Shown: positions 46,089 to 54,097 of the stretch, one piece after another
Layout of the letters: each line of letters begins with the position of its first letter
Position numbering within the stretch: the first letter of the stretch is position 1
Assembly: GCF_900113015.1 (NCBI RefSeq)
Contig: NZ_FONV01000001.1
Span: forward strand, 310,001 to 374,000
Origin: Actinoplanes philippinensis
Lineage (GTDB): Bacteria; Actinomycetota; Actinomycetes; Mycobacteriales; Micromonosporaceae
Length of the DNA stretch: 64,000 nt
Reading direction: 5' to 3'
Program-made: the position numbers and the translations under genes
The notes under the pieces: generated by a model
Seen by the model: the letters and a program-made list of their open reading frames with translations, nothing else
Told to the model about the DNA's origin: nothing
The model's database searches: none

Positions 46089-47581
46089 CCGACCGGTATG
46101 TGGTGGCGATCGACCAGGGCACCACGTCGACCAGGTGCATCGTCTTCGACCGGCGCGGGCAGCTCGTCTCGCTCGCCCAGCAGGAGCACAAGCAGTACTT
46201 CCCCCGCCCGGGATGGGTGGAGCACGACGCCATGGAGATCTGGCGCAACGTGGAGCGCCTCGCCCCGCGCGTCCTCTCCCGCGCCGGGATCGGTCTCGGC
46301 CAGGTCGCCGCGGTGGGCATCGCCAATCAACGGGAGACCACCGTCATCTGGGACCGGGTCACCGGCGTCCCGATCGGGCGGGCCATCATCTGGCAGGACA
46401 CCCGCACCGACTCGCTCGTGCACACGCTGGCCTCCTCGCCGGCCGCGAAGGACGTCTCGGAGACGTCGGGCCTGCCACTGGCGACCTACTTCTCCGGGCC
46501 CCGGCTGCGCTGGATGCTCGACCACACCCCGGGCCTGCGGGAGCGCGCCGAGCGCGGCGAGGTGCTCTGCGGCACGATGGAGACCTGGCTGATCTGGAAC
46601 CTGACCGGCCGCGCCCAGCACGTCACCGACGTCACCAACGCCAGCCGCACCATGCTCCTGGACGTCCGGTCCCTCGACTGGTCGGAGCGGGCGCTGGACT
46701 TCTTCGGCATCCCCCGCGCGATGCTGCCGGCGGTGCGGCCGTCGATCGGCGGTTTCGGCACCGCGTCGGAGGGCTTCCCGGGGGTACGGATCGGCGCCGC
46801 CCTCGGCGACCAGCAGGCGGCGCTCTTCGGGCAGACCTGCTTCACCCCGGGCGAGGCCAAGTGCACGTACGGCACCGGCAGCTTCCTGCTCCTGAACACC
46901 GGCGCCGACCTGATCCACCCGGAGAACGGGCTGCTCAGCACGGTCGCCTACCAGATCGCCGGGGAACGGGCCGTCTACGCGCTGGAGGGCTCGATCGCGA
47001 TCACCGGCTCGCTGGTCCAGTGGTTCCGCGACCAGCTGGAGCTGATCTCCAGCGCCCCGGAGATCGAGACGCTGGCCCGGACCGTCGCCGACAACGGCGG
47101 CTGCTACATCGTCCCGGCGTTCTCCGGGCTCTACGCGCCGTACTGGCGCAGCGAGGCGCGGGGCGTCATCGTGGGCCTCACCTCGTACATCACCAAGGGC
47201 CACCTGGCCCGGGCGGTGCTGGAGGCGACCGCCTGGCAGACCCGCGAGGTGGTCGACGCGATGAACGCCAACTCCGGCCTCGCCCTGACCACGCTCAAGG
47301 TGGACGGCGGGATGACCGCCGACAACCTGCTCATGCAGATGATCGCCGACGTCCTCGACGTGCCGCTGGTCCGCCCGCTGGCCGTGGAGACGGTGTCGCT
47401 GGGCGCGGCGTACGCGGCCGGCCTGGCCGTCGGCTACTGGCCCGACCTGGACGGGCTGCGCCGCAACTGGCACATCGCCGGCCAGTGGATGCCGGCCATG
47501 GACCCGGCGGTGCGCTCCGCCGAGTACGCCAACTGGCGCCGCGCGGTGGAGCGCACCTTCGACTGGATCCAGCCGGCCTGA
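46085..47581 (+). CDS. glpK: Glycerol kinase (copy 2)
   Basis: A 498-residue FGGY kinase with [52 protein letters not shown] and KVDGGMTADNLLMQMIADVL. All expected active-site blocks are present, so it should be active. It differs clearly from copy 1 through its whole length, so it is an old duplication or was acquired separately. It is translationally coupled to the IclR gene, unlike copy 1, which is coupled to glpF. It may be tuned to a different polyol or to a basal level. Confidence 0.93.
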   Translation: MTDRYVVAIDQGTTSTRCIVFDRRGQLVSLAQQEHKQYFPRPGWVEHDAMEIWRNVERLAPRVLSRAGIGLGQVAAVGIANQRETTVIWDRVTGVPIGRAIIWQDTRTDSLVHTLASSPAAKDVSETSGLPLATYFSGPRLRWMLDHTPGLRERAERGEVLCGTMETWLIWNLTGRAQHVTDVTNASRTMLLDVRSLDWSERALDFFGIPRAMLPAVRPSIGGFGTASEGFPGVRIGAALGDQQAALFGQTCFTPGEAKCTYGTGSFLLLNTGADLIHPENGLLSTVAYQIAGERAVYALEGSIAITGSLVQWFRDQLELISSAPEIETLARTVADNGGCYIVPAFSGLYAPYWRSEARGVIVGLTSYITKGHLARAVLEATAWQTREVVDAMNANSGLALTTLKVDGGMTADNLLMQMIADVLDVPLVRPLAVETVSLGAAYAAGLAVGYWPDLDGLRRNWHIAGQWMPAMDPAVRSAEYANWRRAVERTFDWIQPA

Positions 47582-47584
47582 CCA

Positions 47585-47809
47585 TCAGGCGGCGACCAGG
47601 CGCGGATCCGCCTTGCGGAAGGCCTGGCAGTGGCCGCAGACCACGTAGTGGGCGGCCGGTTTGACCGGGAAGAGCGGGATGAAGAAGAGCGTGAACCTGG
47701 TCGTCCGGCGCAGCAGGTGCTGGGGCGCCTTCCAGCCGCAGACCTCGCAGGTCATCACCCGGGCGCCCATCGGATGGTCCTTGCTTCGCAATCCGAACAA
47801 CAGGAACAC
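47585..47809 (-). CDS. Small zinc-ribbon protein
   Basis: A 74-residue protein with two CxxC pairs (Cys21, Cys24, Cys58, Cys61) around a hydrophobic segment (FTLFFIPLFPVK). This is the zinc_ribbon_15-type layout common in actinobacteria. The GTG start at 47809 follows AGGAGAG. It is convergent with glycerol kinase copy 2. The function is unknown. Confidence 0.82.
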   Translation of the reverse strand: MFLLFGLRSKDHPMGARVMTCEVCGWKAPQHLLRRTTRFTLFFIPLFPVKPAAHYVVCGHCQAFRKADPRLVAA

Positions 47810-47936
47810 CGGACTCTCCTCGCCTCGCCGACTCGCTTATCCCATGCTCTTACCCACTGGCAAGCGGTACGTGCTGGCGGTCACGAAACCGGCACCGGGA
47901 GGAATCGGGGAGCCGGGCCGGGAGTTCGCGAAAGGT

Positions 47937-48596
47937 ATGACGACGATCGGACTCATCGGCAGCGGGAACATCGGAAGCACCGTGGCACGGCTGGCCGTGG
48001 CGGCCGGGCACGATGTGGTGCTGAGCAACTCCCGCGGGCCGGAGACGCTGCAGGAACTGGTCGGCGAGCTGGGCCCGAAGGCCCGCGCGGCGACCCCCGC
48101 CGAGGCGGCCGCGGCCGGTGACATCGTGGTGGTGACCGTGCCGCTGAAGGCCTTCCGGGACGTGCCGGCCGGGCCGCTGGCCGGCAAGGTGGTCATCGAC
48201 ACCAACAACTACTACCCGGAGCGCGACGGGGTCTTCGAGGAGCTGGAGAACGGCTCCACCACCACCGGCGAGCTGCTGCAGGGCCACCTCGCCGAGTCGC
48301 ACGTGGTGAAGGCGTTCAACAACATCTACTTCGAGCATCTGGCGTCGCTGGGCCGGCCGGCCGGGGCGGCGGACCGGACGGCGCTGCCGATCGCCGGTGA
48401 CGACGCGGCGGCCCGGAAGACGGTCGCCGAGCTGCTCGACAGCCTCGGTTACGACACCGTCGACGTGGGGCCGCTCGCCGAGAACCGGCGCACCCAGCGG
48501 GACACGCCGGTCTACGTGACGCCGTACGGCGCGTTCGGTGGACCCGCCACCCCGGCGGACGCCGAGACGATCCGCGCCGCGGTCGCCGCCGCCTGA
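47937..48596 (+). CDS. NAD(P)-binding F420-dependent-reductase-like protein (NpdG family)
   Basis: A 219-residue Rossmann protein. GLIGSGNIGSTVARLAVAAG is the dinucleotide motif, and VLSNSRGPETLQELV supplies the NADP-type Ser/Arg after the second strand. VVIDTNNYYPERDG and VKAFNNIYFEHLASLGRP are diagnostic of the NADPH:F420 oxidoreductase/STEAP-like family. It may reduce F420 with NADPH, but many family members have other substrates. ATG 47937 was chosen as the family start; an upstream extension has no similarity. Confidence 0.85.
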   Translation: MTTIGLIGSGNIGSTVARLAVAAGHDVVLSNSRGPETLQELVGELGPKARAATPAEAAAAGDIVVVTVPLKAFRDVPAGPLAGKVVIDTNNYYPERDGVFEELENGSTTTGELLQGHLAESHVVKAFNNIYFEHLASLGRPAGAADRTALPIAGDDAAARKTVAELLDSLGYDTVDVGPLAENRRTQRDTPVYVTPYGAFGGPATPADAETIRAAVAAA

Positions 48597-48719
48597 CCTC
48601 CTCCTGATGGCGCCCCCGCGCGCCGTCCGCCCGTGATGGACCGGAGATTCTTCCGATGTGCCACGCCGGTCGCTCTCGGTAGCGTCCCCGGCAGGGTTAC
48701 GAACGGGTGGGGAGGGCGC

Positions 48720-49067
48720 GTGCAAGACCATCTGGTGGACCTCACCGTCACCGTGGAACGGACCGGCCCCGGCGAGCTGCTCGTCGGGGTGGCCGGTGAG
48801 CTGGACATCCGGACCGCCTCGCCGATGCTGCGCACGCTGGGCGGCCTGCTCGGCGAGGACGAGTTCGCGGTGATGCGGCTCAACCTGTCCGGGATCGAGT
48901 TCTGCGACCACGCGGGGCTGCGGGCGCTGCACGCGCTGGAGGTGGCCGCCGGCCCGGACCGGGTCCGGATCGTGGCCGCCCACCCGTCGGTCGACGTGAT
49001 CCTGCGGCTCTGCGGCATCGCGACGTTCCTCGGCCACCCGGCCGGTGCGGCGACCTGCGCCGGCTGA
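48720..49067 (+). CDS. STAS-domain anti-anti-sigma factor-like protein
   Basis: A 115-residue STAS protein: LTVTVERTGPGELLVGVAGE, LDIRTASPML, then RLNLSGIEFCDHAGLRALHA. The phosphorylatable Ser/Thr of SpoIIAA-type proteins (usually D-S-S/T-G-L) is here DHAGLRAL, with His-Ala in place of Ser. It therefore may not be controlled by kinase phosphorylation. The GTG start at 48720 follows GGGAGGG. Two further regulatory genes follow. Confidence 0.82.
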   Translation: MQDHLVDLTVTVERTGPGELLVGVAGELDIRTASPMLRTLGGLLGEDEFAVMRLNLSGIEFCDHAGLRALHALEVAAGPDRVRIVAAHPSVDVILRLCGIATFLGHPAGAATCAG

Positions 49068-49124
49068 TCGGCCGACCCCGGAAGTGCCTGTCCGGGAGCC
49101 CGCGGACCGGCACATGATGGACGG

Positions 49125-50147
49125 GTGGGCCCACCTCCCGCCAGTGGGCGGATCACTGCCGAGCTGCTGCGGGCCGCGGCGATGCCGGGCGGCGTACGGC
49201 AGCGTGCCGAGGCGCTGATCGAGGCGCTGCGCCCGGTGCTGCGGCACGACGCGGCCTGGCTCAGCCTGCTCGACCCGGAGCGGTGGGTGCAGCAGCCGGT
49301 CGCCACGGCCGGCTACCCGGACCGGGTGCGCGGCTATCTGGCGTCCCCCTCGTTCATGGCCGAGGTGGAGCGGGTCGGCATGCACCGGGGCCGCCGCCCG
49401 ATCCGGGTCTTCGACTCGCCGGTCCACGTCTCCGAGCTGCCGGTCTGGGTCGACTACTTCCAGCCGTCCGGGCTGGCCGAGGGCGTGTCGATCCCGGTGG
49501 TCACCGCGGACGGCCGGTACCTGGGACTGCTCGGCTCGCACACCGAGTCGGCGGAGCCGCTGAGCGAGGAGTCCCTCGACCTGCTGATCTCGCTGACGCC
49601 GCTGATCGCGCACGTGGTCGACCCGCTGCGCGCGCTGACCACGCTGGCCGCGATGGTGTCCGACGCGCGGGCCGGGGTGGTGCTGACCCGCGCCGGGCGC
49701 GTCGAGGAACTGCCGGGCCTGCCGGGCGCCGCCGCGTCCGGGATGGACGCGGCCACCCTGCGCCGGGCCGGGTCGCTGCTGACCCCGGGGCGGACGTGGG
49801 CGCGTTTCCTGGTGCCGGCCGAGGACCCGGCCGGGCCGGGCGCGCTGCTGCAGGTCACCGTGCTGGCGTGCCCGCCGGAGCCGCCCGGCCACCACCGGGC
49901 GCTGGTGCTGTCCGGGCCGCAGCCGGAGACGTACGGCCTGACGCCCCGCGAGCTGCAGGTGCTCGGGCTGCTGGTGGAGGGGCGCAGCAACGCGGCGATC
50001 GCGAGCGCCCTGCGGATCACGGCGCGGACCGCGGTCGGGCACCTGGAGCACATCATGCTGAAGCTGGGAGCCGGGTCGCGCACCGCGGCGGCGGTCCGCG
50101 CCGACCGGCAGGGCCTCTACGTGCCGGCCGGTTTCCTCCGCGCCTGA
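49125..50147 (+). CDS. LuxR-family regulator with GAF-like sensor region
   Basis: A 340-residue regulator. Residues about 15-160 look like a GAF domain (AAWLSLLDPERWVQQPVATA, then GVSIPVVTADGRYLGLLGSH). The C-terminal LuxR helix-turn-helix is LTPRELQVLGLLVEGRSNAA, then RITARTAVGHLEHIMLKLGA. There is no receiver domain, so it should respond directly to a ligand. GTG 49125 is the only good start. Its partners are the flanking STAS and STAS-HATPase genes. Confidence 0.85.
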   Translation: MGPPPASGRITAELLRAAAMPGGVRQRAEALIEALRPVLRHDAAWLSLLDPERWVQQPVATAGYPDRVRGYLASPSFMAEVERVGMHRGRRPIRVFDSPVHVSELPVWVDYFQPSGLAEGVSIPVVTADGRYLGLLGSHTESAEPLSEESLDLLISLTPLIAHVVDPLRALTTLAAMVSDARAGVVLTRAGRVEELPGLPGAAASGMDAATLRRAGSLLTPGRTWARFLVPAEDPAGPGALLQVTVLACPPEPPGHHRALVLSGPQPETYGLTPRELQVLGLLVEGRSNAAIASALRITARTAVGHLEHIMLKLGAGSRTAAAVRADRQGLYVPAGFLRA

Positions 50148-50155
50148 GGTCCGGG

Positions 50156-50908
50156 TCAGGCACGCAGCAGCGCCCACACGATCTTGCCGGCCCGGGTGGG
50201 CAGGGCGCCCCAGCCGTTGACCGCCGCGTCGACGATGCGCAGGCCGTACCCCCGCTCGGTCAGGGGGTTCTCCATCTCCAGCCGGATCGACGGCAGCGCC
50301 GGGGAGCCGTCGACGACCGCCAGGTGCAGCAGCCGGCCCGCGTCGCGACGGGAGATCAGCACGTCGATCGGGGTGCCGGCGTGCTCGGCGGCGTTGACGA
50401 CCAGCTCCGACACGACCAGCCGGGCCCGGGTCACCAGCGGCTCCATCCCCCACCCCGTGCAGGCGGCGGTCACCATGTGCCGGGCCCGGGCGGCGGCCGC
50501 CTCGTCCGGGGGCAGGTGCAGGCGCACCCGGTCCATCCGCGGGCGGCTCACGGCGAGGAACGAGCGGGCCAGCCGCACGGTCGGGAAGGCGGGCACGAGG
50601 CGGCCGGCCACGACGGTGCCGAGCCGGGCGGACAGGTCGGTCCGGTCGGGCAGGCACGCGGCGACCCGGACCACCGGCTCCATGCGCTCGCCGTGGGTGG
50701 CGGCGGTGAGCCAGAGCGGCGCGCTGATCGCCCCCGGGTCCTGCAGGTGGCGCAGGTCGAGCAGCAGCCCGGCCGGGTGGTGGGACAGGCACTTGTTGAG
50801 CAGGCCGAAAGTGGCCGGCCACAGGGCACGCTCCCAGACGCCACGCACGGTGAGCTCGACGACCCAGGTCTCGTCGTCCACCACGGCTGTGACCGATGGG
50901 CCGGACAT
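50156..50908 (-). CDS. STAS-HATPase fusion (anti-sigma regulatory type)
   Basis: A 250-residue protein. Residues 1-120 follow a STAS pattern (DDETWVVELTVRGVWERALW, GLLLDLRHLQDPGAISAPLW). Residues 130-250 are an RsbW/SpoIIAB-like HATPase: N-box SELVVNAAEHAG (Asn172), AVVDGSPALP (Asp200) and ERGYGLRIVDAAV. Anti-sigma kinase and antagonist are normally separate proteins; here both modules are in one chain. It is convergent with the GAF-LuxR gene 8 nt away. The partner sigma factor is not in this part of the window. Confidence 0.82.
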   Translation of the reverse strand: MSGPSVTAVVDDETWVVELTVRGVWERALWPATFGLLNKCLSHHPAGLLLDLRHLQDPGAISAPLWLTAATHGERMEPVVRVAACLPDRTDLSARLGTVVAGRLVPAFPTVRLARSFLAVSRPRMDRVRLHLPPDEAAAARARHMVTAACTGWGMEPLVTRARLVVSELVVNAAEHAGTPIDVLISRRDAGRLLHLAVVDGSPALPSIRLEMENPLTERGYGLRIVDAAVNGWGALPTRAGKIVWALLRA

Positions 50909-50980
50909 CCCCTCGTCCCGTTCTCCGCAAAAGCTACCGAGGAAACTATCCGGGCCTGCGGCTCGATGCCAGTCGGCCGG

Positions 50981-51988
50981 TCAGCGGGCGGAGATCAGAC
51001 GGGCGACGGTGCGCTGCTTGAAGGCGAAACCCTGCTTGGCGGCGTCACGCAGATGGGCGACGAGCGGCGAGCGGGAGCGGCGGGCCCACGGGACGGCGAC
51101 CTCGGTGGTGCCGTACTTCTGCTTGTACGCGTTGCCGCCCACGAAGTCGAACTCGGTGAGGCCGCGTGCCTTGGCCCATCGCAGCGCATGCCAGATCAGC
51201 GTCTCGTTGGGACGCAGATGCTGCCCGGAGCGGTAGCTGGCGCCGCCCCAGAAGTACATCGCGCGGTGGTGCCACGGCAGGATCGCGGTGGCGATGCCGC
51301 GTCCCTCCGCGTCCCGGGCGCGCAGCAGCAGGACCCGTCCGGCCGGCCCGAGGTGACGGATCAACGACCGAACCCTTTCCACCGAATAGGTGGGTACCAG
51401 ATTCTGTTTGGCGAATACGTCCCGCAATTGATCGTAGAATTCGTCGGCGAATGCGGGATCGGGGTCCACCTCCTCGACGGTGACGCCCGACTTCGCGGCC
51501 TTGCGGATGTTTCTGCGGCACGCGCTGGCCATCGCGCCGAACAACTCGTCCTCACCCGGATTCAGATCGATCACCGCGGTGGGCGCGGAGTCCCAGCGCA
51601 GGCCGAGGCCGCCCAGATCGGCCGGCGTGAGGCCCCGGTCGCGGATCTCCAGGTGCGCGGCGCCGGCCTCGCCGAAGGCGAACGGCATCAGGGCGCCGAG
51701 CGCGGCCCGCCGGGACACGTCCGGGTGGAGGGTGAACCCGAGGTACGACGTGGTCCAGCCGGCCATCGGGCTGCCCAGGATACGCATGCCGAATCGCCTG
51801 CTCAGGAGCCCGGTGAAGTGCCCGACCGGCTGACCGGCGTCGGTGACGGTGGCGAGCAGCGGCTCGGCGTTCTGGCACTCGGCGATGAACCGGAGCCACT
51901 CGGGAGTGTGGAAGATCAGCCGATCCGGGTAGGTCGCCCGGTCGGCCCAGAGGGCGGCGTCAGGCTGCACCCGGTGCAGTCGCAACAT
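50981..51988 (-). CDS. FemAB/BioF2-like GNAT transferase (1)
   Basis: A 335-residue protein with the double-GNAT FemAB-type pattern: RLIFHTPEWLRFIAE, ASACRRNIRKAAKSGVTVEE, then PNETLIWHALRWAKARGLTE and FDFVGGNAYKQKYGT. Such proteins transfer aminoacyl or acyl groups to cell-wall or exopolysaccharide precursors. It is divergent from the deacetylase that opens the exopolysaccharide operon and shares its promoter region. A second, related transferase closes the operon at 60479-61489. Confidence 0.82.
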   Translation of the reverse strand: MLRLHRVQPDAALWADRATYPDRLIFHTPEWLRFIAECQNAEPLLATVTDAGQPVGHFTGLLSRRFGMRILGSPMAGWTTSYLGFTLHPDVSRRAALGALMPFAFGEAGAAHLEIRDRGLTPADLGGLGLRWDSAPTAVIDLNPGEDELFGAMASACRRNIRKAAKSGVTVEEVDPDPAFADEFYDQLRDVFAKQNLVPTYSVERVRSLIRHLGPAGRVLLLRARDAEGRGIATAILPWHHRAMYFWGGASYRSGQHLRPNETLIWHALRWAKARGLTEFDFVGGNAYKQKYGTTEVAVPWARRSRSPLVAHLRDAAKQGFAFKQRTVARLISAR

Positions 51989-52071
51989 GAGGGGTCCCCG
52001 ATCGAATCATTGGCCGGCGGGCCTGATGATGCTCAACCGGAAGTCCATTCCGCAAGGAGCCGATCGGGCTA

Positions 52072-52110
52072 TTCCTTATTGACGCGAATAATACTCGCGT
52101 TCCTTATGAC
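52072..52110. promoter_or_regulatory. AT-rich divergent promoter of the exopolysaccharide cluster
   Basis: This is one of the lowest-GC patches in the window. It holds the dyad ACGCGA-N7-TCGCGT (52082-52100) flanked by a direct repeat, TTCCTTATTGACG and TTCCTTATGACA. AATAAT inside the dyad is a possible -10. It lies in the 229-nt gap between the FemAB-like gene and the deacetylase, so it could control both directions. Confidence 0.5.
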
Positions 52111-52217
52111 AATTGCTACTGACGCTTCCCCGCACGCATTTGCGAAGGTGGGTCGAGAGCCGCGGGACGACGTTCCGTGGCCGCGACCTGTCGACCGAGC
52201 GGGAGGGTGCCGATCGC

Positions 52218-52982
52218 ATGCAGACGGCGATCAGACGACGCCTGAACGAGCTGGGGCTGCGCAGCCGCCTGCGGGCCCGGCCCCGGCTGCAGGGACGGAT
52301 CCTCGCGCCGGCCGGGCTGCGGCGCCGGCTGCCCAGCACGCCCGGCCTCTACTTCCCCTTCTACCACGACGTCCCCGCCGAGTACGCCAAGGACCTGCGC
52401 CACCACCTGCGCGCCCTGCAGCGGATCGGCCCGATGGTCGCCTGGGACGAGGCGATGCGCATCCTGACCGGCACGCAGCCGCTGACCGGCCCGGTGTTCT
52501 GCCTGTCCTTCGACGACGCCCACCTGACCTGGCGGGACGTGGCCGCGCCGGTGCTGCTGGAGATGCGGGTGCCGGCGATGTTCTTCCTGACCTCCGGCAT
52601 GGTCGGCCGGCCCGGAAACCTGACCTGGGACGACTGCCGGGCGCTGGCGGCGTCCGGGTTCGACTTCGGCTCGCACACGGTCACCCATCACCGGCTGGCC
52701 GACCAGGACGACGAGACCGCGGCCCGGGAGATCGTCGACTCGAAACGGGAGATCGAGGACGAGCTCGGCGTGGCGGTCCGGGACTTCGCGGCGCCGTACG
52801 GCCACCCCGCCGTCGACTACCGCGAGCGGGACGTGGCCGTCGCCCGGGAAGCCGGGTACCGCAGCTTCGCCAGCACCCTGCGCCCGGCCATGCGTCCCGG
52901 CGACTCCCCGATGTGCATCCGCCGGCAGGGTCTGCACCCGGCCTGGCCGATCCTGGCCGTGAGGACCCGCGTCCATGACTGA
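52218..52982 (+). CDS. Polysaccharide deacetylase (NodB/CE4 family)
   Basis: A 254-residue CE4-type deacetylase. The metal motif is SFDD (97-100) in place of TFDDG, the second motif is SHTVTH (152-157), and FAAPYGHPAVDYRERDVAVA follows. It should remove N-acetyl groups from a sugar of the polymer or its precursor. There is no signal peptide, so it may act in the cytoplasm on a lipid-linked unit or nucleotide sugar. ATG 52218 is preceded by GGAGGG at longer than usual spacing. It is the first gene of the operon and overlaps the aminotransferase by 8 nt. Confidence 0.85.
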   Translation: MQTAIRRRLNELGLRSRLRARPRLQGRILAPAGLRRRLPSTPGLYFPFYHDVPAEYAKDLRHHLRALQRIGPMVAWDEAMRILTGTQPLTGPVFCLSFDDAHLTWRDVAAPVLLEMRVPAMFFLTSGMVGRPGNLTWDDCRALAASGFDFGSHTVTHHRLADQDDETAAREIVDSKREIEDELGVAVRDFAAPYGHPAVDYRERDVAVAREAGYRSFASTLRPAMRPGDSPMCIRRQGLHPAWPILAVRTRVHD

Positions 52983-54093
52983 CACCGAGACCGGCGCCCG
53001 CATCTTCCTGTCCCCGCCGGACGTCACCGACCTCGAGCGCAAGCTGCTGCTCGACGCCTTCGACTCCAACTGGGTGGCCCCGGTCGGCCCCGACCTGGAC
53101 GCCTTCGAGGAGCAGGTGGCGCACCGGGTCGGCGTCCGGCACGCGGTCGCGCTGAGCAGCGGCACGGCCGCGCTGCACCTGGCCCTGATCGCGGCCGGGG
53201 TACGCCGTGGCGACACCGTGCTGGTGCCGTCGTTCACCTTCGCCGCGACCGCGAACGCCGTGGTCTACCTGGGCGCCCGGCCGGTCTTCGTGGACTCCAC
53301 CCCGGACAGCTGGAACGTCGACCCGGCGCTGGTGGCCGAGGAGCTGCGGGCCCGGGCCGAACGCGGGAACCTGCCCCGGGCGGTGATCGCTGTCGACATG
53401 TACGGCCAGTGCGCCGACTACGACCCCCTGCTGGAAGCGTGCGACCGGTACGGCGTACCCCTGATCGAGGATGCCGCCGAAGCCCTCGGGGCGACCTATC
53501 GCGGACGGGCGGCCGGGTCGTTCGGGCTGGCCGGGGTGCTCTCCTTCAACGGCAACAAGATCATCACCACCGGTGGCGGCGGGATGCTGGTGACCGACGA
53601 CAGCCGGATCGCCAAGCAGGCCCGGCACCTGTCCACCCAGGCCCGGGAGCCGGTCGCGCACTACGAGCACCGGGCCGTCGGCTACAACTACCGGCTCAGC
53701 AACCTGCTGGCCGCGGTCGGCCGGGGCCAGGTGCAGCGGCTGGATCAGATGATCGCCGCCCGCAAGGCGACCTTCGCCTACTACCGGGATCAGCTGCCCG
53801 GCCTGACGTTCATGCCGGTCGCCGGCTACGGCGAGCCCAACTGGTGGCTCACCTGCGTGCTCACCGAGGACGAGAGCAGCCGTGATCGGATGCTGGCCGC
53901 GCTGAACGGCCGCAACATCGAGGCCCGCCCCGCCTGGAAGCCGATGCACCTGCAGCCGGTCTTCCAGGACTGTGTGACCCGCGGTGGCGGGGTGTGCGCC
54001 GATCTGTTCCGCCGCGGGGTGTGCCTGCCCAGTGGATCCGCTCTGACCGACCACGACCGGAGACGCGTCGTCGACGCGGTTCGGGAGGGCTGA
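52975..54093 (+). CDS. DegT/DnrJ/EryC1-type sugar aminotransferase
   Basis: A 372-residue PLP enzyme. Lys195 in SFNGNKIITTGGGG is the Schiff-base residue. SSGTAALHLAL, VPSFTFAATANAVVYLGARP and EDAAEALGATYRGR are family blocks. It transfers an amino group to a nucleotide-linked keto sugar, so the polymer probably contains a deoxyamino sugar. No dehydratase or epimerase gene for the sugar is in the operon, so the keto-sugar precursor must be made elsewhere. Confidence 0.93.
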   Translation: MTDTETGARIFLSPPDVTDLERKLLLDAFDSNWVAPVGPDLDAFEEQVAHRVGVRHAVALSSGTAALHLALIAAGVRRGDTVLVPSFTFAATANAVVYLGARPVFVDSTPDSWNVDPALVAEELRARAERGNLPRAVIAVDMYGQCADYDPLLEACDRYGVPLIEDAAEALGATYRGRAAGSFGLAGVLSFNGNKIITTGGGGMLVTDDSRIAKQARHLSTQAREPVAHYEHRAVGYNYRLSNLLAAVGRGQVQRLDQMIAARKATFAYYRDQLPGLTFMPVAGYGEPNWWLTCVLTEDESSRDRMLAALNGRNIEARPAWKPMHLQPVFQDCVTRGGGVCADLFRRGVCLPSGSALTDHDRRRVVDAVREG

Positions 54094-54097
54094 GGCC

